From assembly GCA_905182615.1 (NCBI GenBank), contig CAJJCG010000010.1:1-45772 (forward strand): a DNA stretch of 45,772 bases, written 5' to 3'. Positions 17,678-27,146 of the stretch are shown here, in pieces. Source of the stretch: Alphaproteobacteria bacterium UBA2964 (GTDB lineage: Bacteria; Pseudomonadota; Alphaproteobacteria; MPNO01; UBA2964). Under the pieces are notes generated by a model. The model saw only the letters and a list, made by a program, of their open reading frames with translations. It searched no databases and was not told where the DNA came from. Each line of letters begins with the position of its first letter. Positions within the stretch are counted from its first letter, which is position 1. The position numbers and the translations under genes are program-made.

Positions 17678-17980
17678 TCAGGTCTTTTTTGATTTCGGCG
17701 TTTTACGCGTCGACATACTTTTATCTACGGTCGGCTTGGCCTGCGAAGCCTCTAACGTCTCCAGCCTTTGGGCGAGTTCCTCCTGTTCTGCCCGGGCTCG
17801 CGCGGCCATTTCTTTTACCGCATCAAACTCATCACGCGTCACAAGATCAAACCTGGATAAAATACGTTCGACCTGCTGCCGAACCAGCCCCTCGATTTCT
17901 CGCCGAACACCCTCCAAAGTGCCGATAGCCCCACCGGCCAACTTAGCCGCATCATCGAAAATCCGGTTCCGCGTTTGCAT
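17678..17980 (-). CDS. ubiK: Ubiquinone biosynthesis accessory factor UbiK (BMFP protein)
   Basis: This 100-residue protein has an amphipathic N-terminal helix (NRIFDDAAKLAGGAIGTLEGV) and a coiled coil from about 35 to 80 (LVTRDEFDAVKEMAARARAE), followed by a basic tail rich in K, T and S. This is the BMFP family; UbiK helps the ubiquinone-synthesis complex work under aerobic conditions and binds lipids. I chose the ATG at 17980, preceded by AGGAG at 7-8 bp. It is divergent from fhs across a 193-bp gap. Confidence 0.83.
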   Translation of the reverse strand: MQTRNRIFDDAAKLAGGAIGTLEGVRREIEGLVRQQVERILSRFDLVTRDEFDAVKEMAARARAEQEELAQRLETLEASQAKPTVDKSMSTRKTPKSKKT

Positions 17981-18173
17981 GTTCGTCGCTCCTAGTCTTA
18001 TCAACGTCGTCGCTCAAGTATGTCCCCCACCTAAACGTGGGGCAAGCGATCCTCAGTACAATGTTAAATCACATTGATGTTAGACACTGTACAATTTAAT
18101 TTCCCCGTGCTTAATCACGACAAACGCGACATTTTTCTTGAAATTTGACCTTGCTGGGGCGGAACGAAAAACC

Positions 18174-19865
18174 ATGGCACAAACAGAATACAAATCCGAT
18201 ATCGAAATTGCCCGCGAAGCCAACATGCGGCCTGTTATTGAAATGGCTAAAGAACGCTTTGGCATTCCGGCCGAACATCTCGACCCCTATGGTCACTACA
18301 AAGCGAAATTGTCGCTCGACCATGTCGCGACATTACCCGAACGTCCGGGTGCCAAACTTATCCTGGTAACGGCGATGACCCCGACCGCTGCCGGGGAAGG
18401 CAAGACCACAACCACGGTTGGGCTGGGCGATGGGCTCAACAGGATTGGGAAAAACGCGTCAATTTGTTTGCGCGAACCGTCCCTTGGTCCTTGTTTCGGG
18501 ATGAAGGGTGGTGCCGCTGGCGGTGGTTATGCACAGGTCGTTCCGATGGAGGAGATTAATCTCCACTTTACAGGAGACTTTCATGCCATCGGTACAGCCA
18601 ATAACTTGCTCTCTGCCCTAATAGACAATCACATTTACTGGGCGCAGGAGCCCGCTTTGGACCTGCGTCGGGTAACCTGGCGGCGCGTCGTTGATATGAA
18701 TGATCGGGCGCTGCGTTCAATTGTTACGTCACTAGGCGGCGTTGCGAATGGCTTTCCAAAAGAAGCCGGGTTCGACATCACGGTGGCTTCAGAGGTCATG
18801 GCTATTTTCTGCCTCGCGACAAGTATCGAAGACTTAAACACACGTCTGGCAAAAATTGTTGTTGGCCAGACACGGGATCGCAAACCGGTGTATGCAAGTG
18901 ACCTGAAAGCAGATGGCCCCATGACGGCGCTGCTTAAAGATGCGATCAAACCAAACTTGGTTCAAACTTTGGAAAACAACCCTGCCTTCGTACATGGCGG
19001 CCCATTTGCCAACATCGCGCATGGTTGCAACTCAGTGATCGCAACCAAGACCGCCCTGAAGCTGTCGGATTATGTCGTGACAGAAGCAGGATTTGGCGCC
19101 GATTTGGGCGCTGAGAAGTTTTTCGATATTAAATGCCGCAAAGCCGGGCTTACGCCCCATGCAGCGGTCGTCGTCGCAACAGCGCGTGCTTTAAAGATGC
19201 ATGGTGGAGTCAAAAAGGAGGATCTCGCCAATGAGAACCTCGACGCATTGCAAAAGGGCCTCGACAACCTGTCTCGTCACGTTAGCAACGTGACGAGTTT
19301 CGGTGTTCCCGCCGTCGTGGCCATCAACCGCTTCGTTACCGATAGCGATGCAGAGATCAACATGATCCGCGATCGCTGTGCCGAGCAGGGCGTCAAAGCC
19401 ATCGATTGTACGCATTGGGCAAATGGCGGTGCCGGCACCGAAGAGCTGGCGCACAAGGTCGTCGAACTCGCCGAAGGCAATGACGGATCATCTTTCAAGC
19501 ATCTATACGAAGATGATATGCCGCTTTGGGACAAGATTGAGACCATTGCGCAGAAAATTTACGGCGCCAGAGAGATCGTTGCCGACCAAAAAATCCGGGT
19601 GCAAATTCGGGACCTTGAAAAAGACGGTGCTCGCAAATTCCCAATTTGTGTCGCCAAGACACAGTACAGCTTCTCGACGGATCCTAATCTAAAGAACGCG
19701 CCGAGTGATCATGTCGTTCAGATCAAAGAGGTCCGACTTGCAAACGGCGCCGAGTTCCTCGTCGTCGTCTGCGGCGATATTATGACGATGCCAGGTCTGC
19801 CACGCGTTCCAGCGGCCCATGACATCAAGGTCGACGAAAAAGGCAACATCACGGGTTTGTTCTGA
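18174..19865 (+). CDS. fhs: Formate-tetrahydrofolate ligase
   Basis: Fhs makes 10-formyl-tetrahydrofolate from formate, ATP and tetrahydrofolate. From the ATG at 18174 it has 563 residues, near the family norm of 557. Key motifs are the P-loop [17 protein letters not shown], the segment [20 protein letters not shown], and the C-terminal [15 protein letters not shown]. The frame is open upstream to 18138, but the 18174 start fits the family and has GGCGGAACG upstream. It links formate or serine-derived one-carbon units to purine synthesis, consistent with serA/serC and purA nearby. Confidence 0.97.
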   Translation: MAQTEYKSDIEIAREANMRPVIEMAKERFGIPAEHLDPYGHYKAKLSLDHVATLPERPGAKLILVTAMTPTAAGEGKTTTTVGLGDGLNRIGKNASICLREPSLGPCFGMKGGAAGGGYAQVVPMEEINLHFTGDFHAIGTANNLLSALIDNHIYWAQEPALDLRRVTWRRVVDMNDRALRSIVTSLGGVANGFPKEAGFDITVASEVMAIFCLATSIEDLNTRLAKIVVGQTRDRKPVYASDLKADGPMTALLKDAIKPNLVQTLENNPAFVHGGPFANIAHGCNSVIATKTALKLSDYVVTEAGFGADLGAEKFFDIKCRKAGLTPHAAVVVATARALKMHGGVKKEDLANENLDALQKGLDNLSRHVSNVTSFGVPAVVAINRFVTDSDAEINMIRDRCAEQGVKAIDCTHWANGGAGTEELAHKVVELAEGNDGSSFKHLYEDDMPLWDKIETIAQKIYGAREIVADQKIRVQIRDLEKDGARKFPICVAKTQYSFSTDPNLKNAPSDHVVQIKEVRLANGAEFLVVVCGDIMTMPGLPRVPAAHDIKVDEKGNITGLF

Positions 19866-19910
19866 GTTTTAGGCCGTCGCTACATAGCCTCTTCTTGAAG
19901 CAAAGCACGA

Positions 19911-19934
19911 CGACCCCTATAATTTAAGGGGTCG
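19911..19934. repeat. Perfect hairpin between fhs and hldD
   Basis: CGACCCCT-ATAATTTA-AGGGGTCG is a perfect 8-bp stem with an 8-nt loop, 45 bp after the fhs stop and 22 bp before the hldD ATG. No T tract follows on the plus strand, so a simple terminator is doubtful. It could be a processing or 3'-stability hairpin, or an operator for hldD. Confidence 0.5.
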
Positions 19935-19956
19935 CAATGCGTGATGGACAGAAAAC

Positions 19957-20949
19957 ATGATCCTAGTTACTGGTGGAGCTGGCTTTATTGGGTCCAACCT
20001 TGTCGCGGGGCTTGAAGCCGCCGGGGCAGAAAATATCGTCGTCTGTGACCGGCTTGGTACAGACGACAAATGGCGTAATATTGCCAAACGCGACTTAGCC
20101 GATTTGATCACGCCCGAAGACTTGCTGCCATTTTTGGATGACAACGCAAATCGGGTCGAAGCGGTTTTCCACCTCGGGGCGATCTCAGCAACGATCGAAA
20201 CTGATGCCGATTTAATCGTCGAAAATAATTTTCGGCTGTCCTGCGAGCTTTGGACACGCTGTGCAAAATATCGCGTCCCTCTTATTTATGCCTCGTCCGC
20301 TGCGACCTACGGAGACGGCGCGGCGGGTTTTATCGATAACGCCACGAGGGATCACCTGTCCGGCCTACGGCCCCTTAATGCCTATGGTTGGAGTAAGCAC
20401 CTATTCGACCGCTGGGTCGCCCGTATTTTGGAAACGGGTTCTGCGGACCAGTCACCACCACAATGGGCGGGGCTAAAGTTCTTCAATGTGTATGGCCCAA
20501 ACGAATATCACAAAGAGGGACAGGTCAGCGTTGCCCTGAAAAACTACCGGGAAATATCCGCTGGTGGACCGGCAGTCCTGTTCCGATCTCACAACCCTGA
20601 TTATAGAGATGGTAGTCAGAGCCGCGATTTCGTCTGGGTCGCGGATTGTGTAGACGTCATGCTTTGGCTCAAAGAGAATCCGTCAACTTCGGGTCTGTTT
20701 AATCTTGGGACCGGGAAAGCCCGCAGCTTTGCCGATTTGGCCTCGGCCATATTCAATGCCACTGGTATCGCCCCTGAAATTCAGTTCGTCGACACACCAA
20801 CCGCCATCCGCGACAAGTATCAGTATTTCACCGAGGCCCAAATGAACCAGCTACGTGAGGCGGGTTACACCGCATCATTTACAAGCCTGGAAGATGGTGT
20901 TTCACAATACGTTCGTAACTTCCTTGCTACTGAGGATCCCTATCTTTAA
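19957..20949 (+). CDS. hldD: ADP-L-glycero-D-manno-heptose-6-epimerase
   Basis: HldD (RfaD) converts ADP-D-glycero-D-manno-heptose to the L-glycero form used in lipopolysaccharide inner core. The 330-residue protein is an extended short-chain dehydrogenase: the NADP-binding GGAGFIGSNL starts at residue 7, the catalytic YGWSK follows, and the middle carries KFFNVYGPNEYHKEGQVSVA and SRDFVWVADCVDV, typical of HldD rather than of other NDP-sugar epimerases. No other heptose gene is near. The start is supported by GATGGACAG about 8 bp upstream. The lgt gene follows after 30 bp. Confidence 0.92.
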   Translation: MILVTGGAGFIGSNLVAGLEAAGAENIVVCDRLGTDDKWRNIAKRDLADLITPEDLLPFLDDNANRVEAVFHLGAISATIETDADLIVENNFRLSCELWTRCAKYRVPLIYASSAATYGDGAAGFIDNATRDHLSGLRPLNAYGWSKHLFDRWVARILETGSADQSPPQWAGLKFFNVYGPNEYHKEGQVSVALKNYREISAGGPAVLFRSHNPDYRDGSQSRDFVWVADCVDVMLWLKENPSTSGLFNLGTGKARSFADLASAIFNATGIAPEIQFVDTPTAIRDKYQYFTEAQMNQLREAGYTASFTSLEDGVSQYVRNFLATEDPYL

Positions 20950-20979
20950 TGCCGCTTCAGGCAAGAAAGTTATAAGGCC

Positions 20980-21771
20980 ATGTTTGCATTAGCGTTTCCG
21001 GCCATTGACCCAATCGCACTGGAACTCGGCCCTGTCGTCATCCGCTGGTATTCCCTTGCCTATATCGCGGGAATATTGCTTGGCTGGCGTTACATCATCA
21101 TCCTCGCAGCCAAAGCTGCAAATGGGGTCGAACGCGTTCATGTCGACGACTTCATCATCTGGGCCACTCTCGGCATAATATTAGGTGGCAGGCTCGGTTA
21201 TGTCGTTTTCTACAACCCAGGTTACTTCGCAGAAAATCCCATGCTAATTTTCGCGATGTGGAAAGGCGGCATGTCTTTTCATGGGGGTTTAATCGGCGTT
21301 ATCACCGTTACATGGCTATTTGTCCGCAAACGTGGCCTCACCTTCTTGGCATTGGGCGACATGGTTTGCGCTGCCGCCCCTATCGGACTCTTTTTTGGCC
21401 GTATAGCAAATTTCATTAATGGCGAACTATTTGGCCGCGTCAGCGACGTTCCCTGGGCCATGGTTTTTCCACGCGGCGGGCACGCGCCACGACATCCGAG
21501 TCAGATCTATGAAGCCGGCCTTGAAGGATTATTACTTTTTAGCGTTCTCGCGGTCTTGATATACCGGTTTAAAGCACTCGACCGACCGGGAATGCTCATC
21601 GGCACTTTTATGATGGGATACGGCTTTTCGCGCTACCTGGTAGAATTTGTGCGCGAACCGGACGCAAATTTAGGAACGCTGTATGGCATCGCGACAATGG
21701 GCCAGCTCTTATCTCTCCCACTGATCCTTATCGGTGCATGGTTGATCCGCAGAGCCTGCCCGCAAACGTGA
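20980..21771 (+). CDS. lgt: Prolipoprotein diacylglyceryl transferase
   Basis: Lgt transfers diacylglycerol from phosphatidylglycerol to the lipobox cysteine of prolipoproteins, at the inner membrane. The 263-residue protein has about seven transmembrane helices. Conserved segments include IRWYSLAYIAGILLGW, GGRLGYVVFYNPGYF, MSFHGGLIGVI and the Lgt signature GRIANFINGELFGR. The stop at 21769-21771 overlaps the probable GTG start of the next gene by 4 bp, so translation is likely coupled. The lipoproteins at 23729-24649 and 28198-28560 would be substrates. Confidence 0.96.
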   Translation: MFALAFPAIDPIALELGPVVIRWYSLAYIAGILLGWRYIIILAAKAANGVERVHVDDFIIWATLGIILGGRLGYVVFYNPGYFAENPMLIFAMWKGGMSFHGGLIGVITVTWLFVRKRGLTFLALGDMVCAAAPIGLFFGRIANFINGELFGRVSDVPWAMVFPRGGHAPRHPSQIYEAGLEGLLLFSVLAVLIYRFKALDRPGMLIGTFMMGYGFSRYLVEFVREPDANLGTLYGIATMGQLLSLPLILIGAWLIRRACPQT

Positions 21772-22877
21772 CCCCGCTCCACACCAAAATCCGAGATCGC
21801 ATAAAAACCGACGGCCCCCTCGCGGTTTCAGAATTTATGGAAATCGCTCTCGGCGACCCCAATCACGGTTATTATCGAACGCGCGACCCGCTTGGCAAAG
21901 CTGGTGACTTCATCACATCCCCCGAGATCAGCCAGGTTTTTGGCGAAATCGTCGGGTTATGGTGTGCCGTCACGTGGCAAAACACAGGCGCCGCCAAGAA
22001 TATCCACCTGGTCGAGCTTGGCCCCGGTCGTGGAACCCTCATGGCCGATATTCTGCGAACTGCCCAAAACGTCATGCCAGCATTTACCGAAGCCATTGAC
22101 GTACATTTGGTTGAGACCGGCAAGGTGTTACGGCAACAACAACAGGAAGCCTTAAATGGCTATTCAGTGGACTGGCACGACAGGTTTGAGACAGTCCCTC
22201 CCGGTCCGGTCCTGATCGTCGCGAATGAATTTTTCGATGCCCTTCCGATAGACCAATACATAATGACCAGAGAAGGCTGGCAAGAACGACGAATCACAAC
22301 CGATCAGAAACAAGACGGTTTTTTGTTTAAGCCATGTGATCCACCGTCCGAGAACAATCCAATCATTCCTGATGAGCTAGTCGACTCGCCTATCAATTCC
22401 ATATTCGAACGTTCTTCGGCGGGAGAACAGATTGCTAGTGATATAGCCAAACGAATTGCGACTGATGGCGGTGCCGCGTTAATCATTGATTACGGTCATG
22501 TCCGGCACGGGCTGGGCGACACCCTACAGGCCGTAAAATCTCATAATTACCATTGCCCGCTCGCAACCATTGGAGAAGCAGACCTGACTGCACATATCGA
22601 TTTTGCCGCCTTGGAAAATGCCGCCAAAGCGTCGGGCGCCATCGTGCATGGCCCAGTTTTTCAGGGTGGGCTTCTGACCGCCCTGGGTATCGAGCAAAGA
22701 ACCGAAGCACTCGCCGCCACGGCGACACCCGATCAAGCCGAAATCCTTGAAAGTGCTTCCCGCCGCTTGATTGCCGCAGATGGGATGGGCACATTATTCA
22801 AAGCAATGGCAATAACGTCAGTAGCGGACAGTACACCTGCGGGCTTCGAGGGCTATGCGGTAGAAAGCGTATCATGA
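21768..22877 (+). CDS. SAM-dependent methyltransferase, MidA/NDUFAF7 family
   Basis: This is a class I SAM-dependent methyltransferase (former DUF185). The human relative NDUFAF7 dimethylates an arginine of the complex I subunit NDUFS2. The SAM motif is LVELGPGRGTLMADIL, the N-terminal part carries GPLAVSEFMEIALGDPNHGYY, and ANEFFDALPIDQY follows. The frame is open from an ATG at 21738, overlapping lgt by 34 bp. I prefer the GTG at 21768, which overlaps the lgt stop by 4 bp and gives 369 residues. The next gene starts at 22874 with an ATGA overlap. Complex I as substrate is inference. Confidence 0.88.
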   Translation: MTPLHTKIRDRIKTDGPLAVSEFMEIALGDPNHGYYRTRDPLGKAGDFITSPEISQVFGEIVGLWCAVTWQNTGAAKNIHLVELGPGRGTLMADILRTAQNVMPAFTEAIDVHLVETGKVLRQQQQEALNGYSVDWHDRFETVPPGPVLIVANEFFDALPIDQYIMTREGWQERRITTDQKQDGFLFKPCDPPSENNPIIPDELVDSPINSIFERSSAGEQIASDIAKRIATDGGAALIIDYGHVRHGLGDTLQAVKSHNYHCPLATIGEADLTAHIDFAALENAAKASGAIVHGPVFQGGLLTALGIEQRTEALAATATPDQAEILESASRRLIAADGMGTLFKAMAITSVADSTPAGFEGYAVESVS

Positions 22878-23674
22878 CTCCTATAATTTCTGACGATATG
22901 CCGGTCATTCGGGCCAACGCGCTCACAACAAATTCGATGATTGACCATGCATTCTTTACGCGTCAGGGCGGTGTCAGCACCGGTATTTATAGCTCACTCA
23001 ATTGTGGCTTCGGATCAGGTGACAAAGAGGAAAATGTCAGTGAAAATAGACTCCGCGTCAGTGAGAAGCTCGGTGTCGTCCCGCCATCCCTTGTTTCTGT
23101 CTACCAGGTACACGGTACAAACGTCGTTACAGTCGAAGAATCGTGGGATAAGCACTCTGCTCCACGAGCAGACGGGATGGTGACACGACAAGCCGGTTTG
23201 GCATTAGGCATTTTGACTGCTGACTGCACCCCGGTTCTGTTTGCAGACCAAAATGCTGGCGTTATTGGAGCCTGTCATGCCGGGTGGCGCGGCGCCCTAG
23301 ACGGCATCGTTGAATCAACGATCAGTGCTATGGAAATGATGGGTGCCGCACGGGACAGGATTGTTGCAGCCATCGGCCCCTGTATTGCACAAAAGTCGTA
23401 TCAGGTTGGGCTCGATTTCCGAGATCAATTTACAAACCGTGATGCACAATTTTCTGATTATTTCATCGATGACAACCCCGCCCATCTGCGTTTTGACCTC
23501 GGCGGATTTGTCGAGCTCATGCTGAATCGCGGAGCGATCGCAAATTTTGAGAACGTCAACATCGACAATTGCGCCGAAATCGAAACCCTATTTAGTTACC
23601 GACGGACGACGTTAGCCGGCGAAAAAGACTATGGCCGAGGTATCTCCGCCATCACCCTGAAAAGGTCGAATTAA
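22874..23674 (+). CDS. pgeF: Peptidoglycan editing factor PgeF / LACC1-type purine nucleoside enzyme
   Basis: This 266-residue protein of the YfiH/LACC1 family has motifs FFTRQGGVSTGIYSSLN, LTADCTPVLFAD and ACHAGWRGALDG, which hold the conserved metal-site cysteine and histidines. Members cleave adenosine or inosine phosphorolytically in vitro, and E. coli PgeF removes mis-incorporated L-serine from muropeptide precursors. Older annotation calls it polyphenol oxidase. Start and stop overlap the neighbours (ATGA with the methyltransferase, TAATG with a tiny ORF), so it belongs to the lgt operon. Confidence 0.93.
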   Translation: MTPIISDDMPVIRANALTTNSMIDHAFFTRQGGVSTGIYSSLNCGFGSGDKEENVSENRLRVSEKLGVVPPSLVSVYQVHGTNVVTVEESWDKHSAPRADGMVTRQAGLALGILTADCTPVLFADQNAGVIGACHAGWRGALDGIVESTISAMEMMGAARDRIVAAIGPCIAQKSYQVGLDFRDQFTNRDAQFSDYFIDDNPAHLRFDLGGFVELMLNRGAIANFENVNIDNCAEIETLFSYRRTTLAGEKDYGRGISAITLKRSN

Positions 23675-23742
23675 TGCCACACCTGATAATTTTTGTATTG
23701 GCGTGCATGATTGGATTGGTAGCCAGCTGTGTTATCCTCTGA
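23674..23742 (+). CDS. Possible 22-residue hydrophobic peptide
   Basis: A small ORF begins at the A of the pgeF stop (TAATG) and ends at 23742. It encodes a very hydrophobic peptide containing IIFVLACMIGLVASC, which resembles a lipoprotein signal but stops three residues after the cysteine. It overlaps the GTG start of the following lipoprotein gene by 14 bp. It could be a leader peptide that couples translation between pgeF and the lipoprotein, or chance. Confidence 0.3.
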   Translation: MPHLIIFVLACMIGLVASCVIL

Positions 23743-24649
23743 AATTCATCGAATTTCTTTTCTTCTAACAACATCAGCCTGTCTATTTATTGTTTTGGCT
23801 GCCTGCCAACCTGCTCCAACACCATTTGCCCATACGCCGGGAACAAGTGAACCAATCATCTCCCAACGCCCTGATGTTGCAGGCGTTACTGTTAGGACAA
23901 TTACCGGCCTCACCAAACTTCAATCCGATGCTCTTGCGGAGGCTATGGTCAACGCGTTTATGGTAATGGAAATACCTGCAGCGACCACCGGAGAAAATCG
24001 ACGCAGCAGGTTCGTTGATGGCACAGCCAAAACCTTCAATCTACCCAAAAACCAATCTGCGATTCAAATTGAATGGACACTCACCGATTCGCAAGGTCGA
24101 GCGGTAGAGAACCACAAAAGCCGTCACAAAATAAGCTCCCAGGGCTGGGGACATCCAGATCCGAAAATACTTTCTCCCTGGGTAAATCCTGCGGCACGAC
24201 AATTTGCTCGTCGAATTCTGGGATCACGCCCCGACGCAGAACCTGACCGTTCAACCTCTTTACCTCGACTACATGTTTGGCCAGTCGACGGTATCCATGA
24301 AACCAGATCTGCAACTCTAAAAAGCGCGATGGAACGGGCTCTGAAAGTCCGAAAATTTGAGGTTTTAAAAGGACTTGAAGGGGCTGCACTCATCATTGCC
24401 GGGTCGGTTTCTTTAGGATCGGCCAGAGAAGGAAAACAACCAATTGAGATTAGTTGGTCTGTTCTCAACACCAAAGGCAAACAGGTCGGCAAGCTCGATC
24501 AGCAAAACTCTGTCGCGGTATCAACTATTATAAATGGCTGGGCAAACCTGTCTTCAATTATCACCCGGAACGCTGCAGGCGGTGTCAGCGAGATCGTTAG
24601 CCGCCTGCCCCCAAAGAGTTTTCCACAGGGCAAAAAAACACATCGTTAA
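23729..24649 (+). CDS. Lipoprotein of unknown function with two similar halves
   Basis: This 306-residue protein has a signal peptide and lipobox LAAC (cysteine near residue 26), so it is likely an outer- or inner-membrane lipoprotein. Its two halves look alike: one has ITGLTKLQSDALAEAMVNAF then IQIEWTLTDSQGRAV; the second has VDGIHETRSATLKSAMERAL then IEISWSVLNTKGKQV. This suggests an internal duplication of a domain of about 120 residues. I do not recognise the family. The start is GTG at 23729; no upstream ATG exists in frame. It is the last gene of the lgt-methyltransferase-pgeF run. Confidence 0.75.
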   Translation: MLSSEIHRISFLLTTSACLFIVLAACQPAPTPFAHTPGTSEPIISQRPDVAGVTVRTITGLTKLQSDALAEAMVNAFMVMEIPAATTGENRRSRFVDGTAKTFNLPKNQSAIQIEWTLTDSQGRAVENHKSRHKISSQGWGHPDPKILSPWVNPAARQFARRILGSRPDAEPDRSTSLPRLHVWPVDGIHETRSATLKSAMERALKVRKFEVLKGLEGAALIIAGSVSLGSAREGKQPIEISWSVLNTKGKQVGKLDQQNSVAVSTIINGWANLSSIITRNAAGGVSEIVSRLPPKSFPQGKKTHR

Positions 24650-24758
24650 ACCAGGACGGATCGTTTACACACTTCGTGAGCACTGGTAACTTTCGCGTGC
24701 CTTTGGCATTCGCAATTTTGTCGCCTCCGGGGGGGATGGCGACACGGGGAAAGTCGGG

Positions 24759-25703
24759 ATGAAAATCGTTGCATGTAATAGTAATCGTCCGCTAGCGGAA
24801 GCGATTTCTGCCTATCTAAATCTATCACTTTGTAAAGCCACCATTCGCCGTTTTTCGGACATGGAATGTTTTGTTGAAATTGACGAAAACGTCCGCGGTG
24901 AGGATGTATTCGTCATCCAGTCAACCTCCTACCCAGCGAATGATAATCTAATGGAGCTGCTGGTTTGTATTGATGCGCTGCGACGTGGGTCAGCACGACG
25001 TATCACGGCCGTCATTCCTTACTTTGGCTATGCCCGGCAGGACCGTAAGTCTGGGCCTCGAACGCCGATCTCTGCCAAATTGGTGGCCAATCTAATTACT
25101 GAAGCAGGCGTAGACCGCGTTTTGACGCTTGATCTGCATGCCGGACAGATTCAGGGTTTCTTCGATATCCCAGTCGACAATCTGTTCGCCGCACCGGTTT
25201 TTCTGCGCGACATCAAGCAAACTTATGACTGTGAAAATTTAACGATGGTATCGCCAGACATCGGTGGTGTTCTTCGGGCACGGGCCTTGGCAAAACCGCT
25301 GGGTGCCGATCTCGCCATCATCGATAAACGCCGCGAACGTGCTGGTGTTTCAGAGGTTATGCATATCATTGGTGATGTCACGGGTGCTGACTGTATCGTT
25401 GTCGATGATATTGTCGACTCCGCCGGCACACTTTGTAATGCCGCGGCCGCCCTCATGGATGCTGGGGCCAAATCTGTTTCGGCCTATATCACGCATGGCG
25501 TTCTATCCGGCGGCGCAGTTTCTCGGGTATCCTCTTCACCGCTGGAGAATATGGTCACGACAGACAGTATTATGGGCACTGAAGCCGTCCGCGTTTCTCA
25601 GAATGTCAGGCAAATTTCGATTGCCCCCCTTATGGGTGAAGCAATCTCACGGATTAGCGAGGAAAAATCCGTGTCTAGTTTGTTTGACTATTCCGCCGCA
25701 TAA
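24759..25703 (+). CDS. prs: Ribose-phosphate pyrophosphokinase
   Basis: Prs makes PRPP from ribose-5-phosphate and ATP for purine, pyrimidine, histidine and NAD synthesis. The 314-residue protein has the expected length. The ATP-binding region includes [20 protein letters not shown], the divalent-cation site is [18 protein letters not shown], and the PRPP loop is [14 protein letters not shown]. The ATG at 24759 follows AAAGTCGGG. A hairpin terminator follows at 25721. Its product feeds purA and the HisZ/HisG step. Confidence 0.97.
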   Translation: MKIVACNSNRPLAEAISAYLNLSLCKATIRRFSDMECFVEIDENVRGEDVFVIQSTSYPANDNLMELLVCIDALRRGSARRITAVIPYFGYARQDRKSGPRTPISAKLVANLITEAGVDRVLTLDLHAGQIQGFFDIPVDNLFAAPVFLRDIKQTYDCENLTMVSPDIGGVLRARALAKPLGADLAIIDKRRERAGVSEVMHIIGDVTGADCIVVDDIVDSAGTLCNAAAALMDAGAKSVSAYITHGVLSGGAVSRVSSSPLENMVTTDSIMGTEAVRVSQNVRQISIAPLMGEAISRISEEKSVSSLFDYSAA

Positions 25704-25720
25704 GACTAAAACCCATCGCC

Positions 25721-25743
25721 CCCGTCGTTTCGGCGGGAATTTT
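25721..25743 (+). terminator. Rho-independent terminator after prs
   Basis: The stem CCCGTCG/CGGCGGG (one G-U pair, loop TTT) is followed by AATTTT. It lies 18 bp after the prs stop and ends about 53 bp before the rplY start. The T run is short, so termination may be partial. Confidence 0.55.
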
Positions 25744-25796
25744 ATGCGCCCGCACCCCTGGAGGCAGGCGCTCACAACGAACAATGGAGAAACGGC

Positions 25797-26480
25797 ATGG
25801 CCGAAGTTCAAACCATCGCCGCGGCATCTCGCGATCGGGCTGGAAAGGGGACCGCCCGGGCTGCGCGCCGCGCCGGACAAATCCCAGCTGTTATATACGG
25901 GAACAAAGAAGAACCCCTGTTGATCACCGTCGACCGCACCCGGTTAGAGCAAGAGCTGGGCAAACGCGGATTCTTTATCCGGCTCCTGGATGTTGAAGTC
26001 GATGGCGCAACCCACCGGGTACTGCCTAGAGACACTCAATACCACCCGGTCACAGATCGCCCGCTGCATGTCGATTTCCTACGTTATTCGGCTGATCGCA
26101 AGCTGACCGTTGAAATTCCCGTGCATTTCTTGAACGAGGAAGAGTCTCCTGGCTTGAAATCCGGTGGTGTTCTCAACGTTGTTCGTCATACGATCGAAGT
26201 ATTGTGCGTAGCTGACGCCATTCCTGATGCGTATGAAATTGATCTCACCGGGTTGGAAGTTGGTGATTCGATTCATGCCAGTGCTTTGACGCTCTCAGAA
26301 GGGGTCGAGCTAACGATCACTGATCGCGACTTCACCATCGCAACCATCGCAACGGCGAGTGTCATGGCTGTCGAAGAAGCAGTCGAAGGCGAAGAAGGTG
26401 TCGAAGGCGAAGAGGGTGCCGAGGGCGAAGCAGCCGAAGGTGCAGACGCTGGCAACGACAAAACGGAGGGTGGAGAGTAG
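25797..26480 (+). CDS. rplY: 50S ribosomal protein L25 (Ctc/TL5 form)
   Basis: L25 binds 5S rRNA in the large ribosomal subunit. This 227-residue form has the L25 beta-barrel (residues 5-95: GKGTARAARRAGQIPAVIYG) plus the C-terminal Ctc/TL5 domain (to about 185). A tail of about 35 residues is very acidic, made of GEE/EGE-type units that come from an imperfect DNA repeat around 26385-26445. The ATG has GGAG 8 bp upstream. The pth gene follows after 30 bp; the order rplY-pth-ychF is conserved in many proteobacteria. Confidence 0.95.
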   Translation: MAEVQTIAAASRDRAGKGTARAARRAGQIPAVIYGNKEEPLLITVDRTRLEQELGKRGFFIRLLDVEVDGATHRVLPRDTQYHPVTDRPLHVDFLRYSADRKLTVEIPVHFLNEEESPGLKSGGVLNVVRHTIEVLCVADAIPDAYEIDLTGLEVGDSIHASALTLSEGVELTITDRDFTIATIATASVMAVEEAVEGEEGVEGEEGAEGEAAEGADAGNDKTEGGE

Positions 26481-26510
26481 ATCTCTCCCCTTCCCTAAAC
26501 CGGAGGCACC

Positions 26511-27146
26511 ATGTTGCTCCTGGTCGGCCTGGGAAACCCGGGTCAGGAATATTCTGGAAACCGACACAATATCGGTGCCATGGCAGTGGACGAGATCGTT
26601 CGCCGCCATGGCTTCAGCGCGCCCAACACCCGATCCCGGCCCCAAGGTGTTTTTAGCGAAGGCATCATCGACGGCGTCAAGGTTACAACCCTCAAGCCAT
26701 TGACCTATATGAATGATTCCGGCAAAGCGGTCGGGGACGCTATGCGCTATTGGCGCTTGGAACCTCAAGACATATTCGTCTTACATGACGAGCTTGATCT
26801 GCCGCCTGCTAAGGTAAGGGCAAAACTTGGTGGCGGCCACGCGGGTCACAACGGATTGCGCAGTATTGATTCCCATATTGGAAAAGATTACTGGCGGGTG
26901 CGTCTGGGCGTTGGCCACCCTGGTGACAAGGGACGGGTTACCGGCCATGTTCTGCGCGACTTCTCCAAAGCCGATAAGCAATGGGTAGACAAGACATTAG
27001 ATGCCGTCGCCGATGCTATCCCGCATCTGCTAAACAGCGATAGCTCGGCCTTTACTAGTCGCGTCGCGCTCCTCACCCAACCGCCCAAGGCTACGAAATC
27101 ACAAGACGACGCTGACGCGTCCTCTGAGTCAAAGAAAGAAAGATAA
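26511..27146 (+). CDS. pth: Peptidyl-tRNA hydrolase
   Basis: Pth releases tRNA from peptidyl-tRNAs that have dropped off ribosomes. The 211-residue protein has LLVGLGNPGQEYSGNRHNIG with the catalytic histidine, KPLTYMNDSGKAV, and LHDELDLPPAKVRAKLGGGHAGHNG. A polar C-terminal extension of about 20 residues (KATKSQDDADASSESKK) is longer than in E. coli. CGGAGG stands before the ATG. Its TAA shares one base with the ychF ATG. Confidence 0.97.
   Translation: MLLLVGLGNPGQEYSGNRHNIGAMAVDEIVRRHGFSAPNTRSRPQGVFSEGIIDGVKVTTLKPLTYMNDSGKAVGDAMRYWRLEPQDIFVLHDELDLPPAKVRAKLGGGHAGHNGLRSIDSHIGKDYWRVRLGVGHPGDKGRVTGHVLRDFSKADKQWVDKTLDAVADAIPHLLNSDSSAFTSRVALLTQPPKATKSQDDADASSESKKER

Noticed and set aside
22483-22794. 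103-codon minus-strand ORF inside the methyltransferase gene
   Set aside because: Low-complexity arginine-rich translation of the antisense strand; the sense gene has clear motifs.
26372-26460. GAAGGCGAAGA-like repeats at the end of rplY as a tandem repeat array or CRISPR-like element
   Set aside because: They encode the acidic tail that is common in Ctc-type L25 proteins and are imperfect short repeats.
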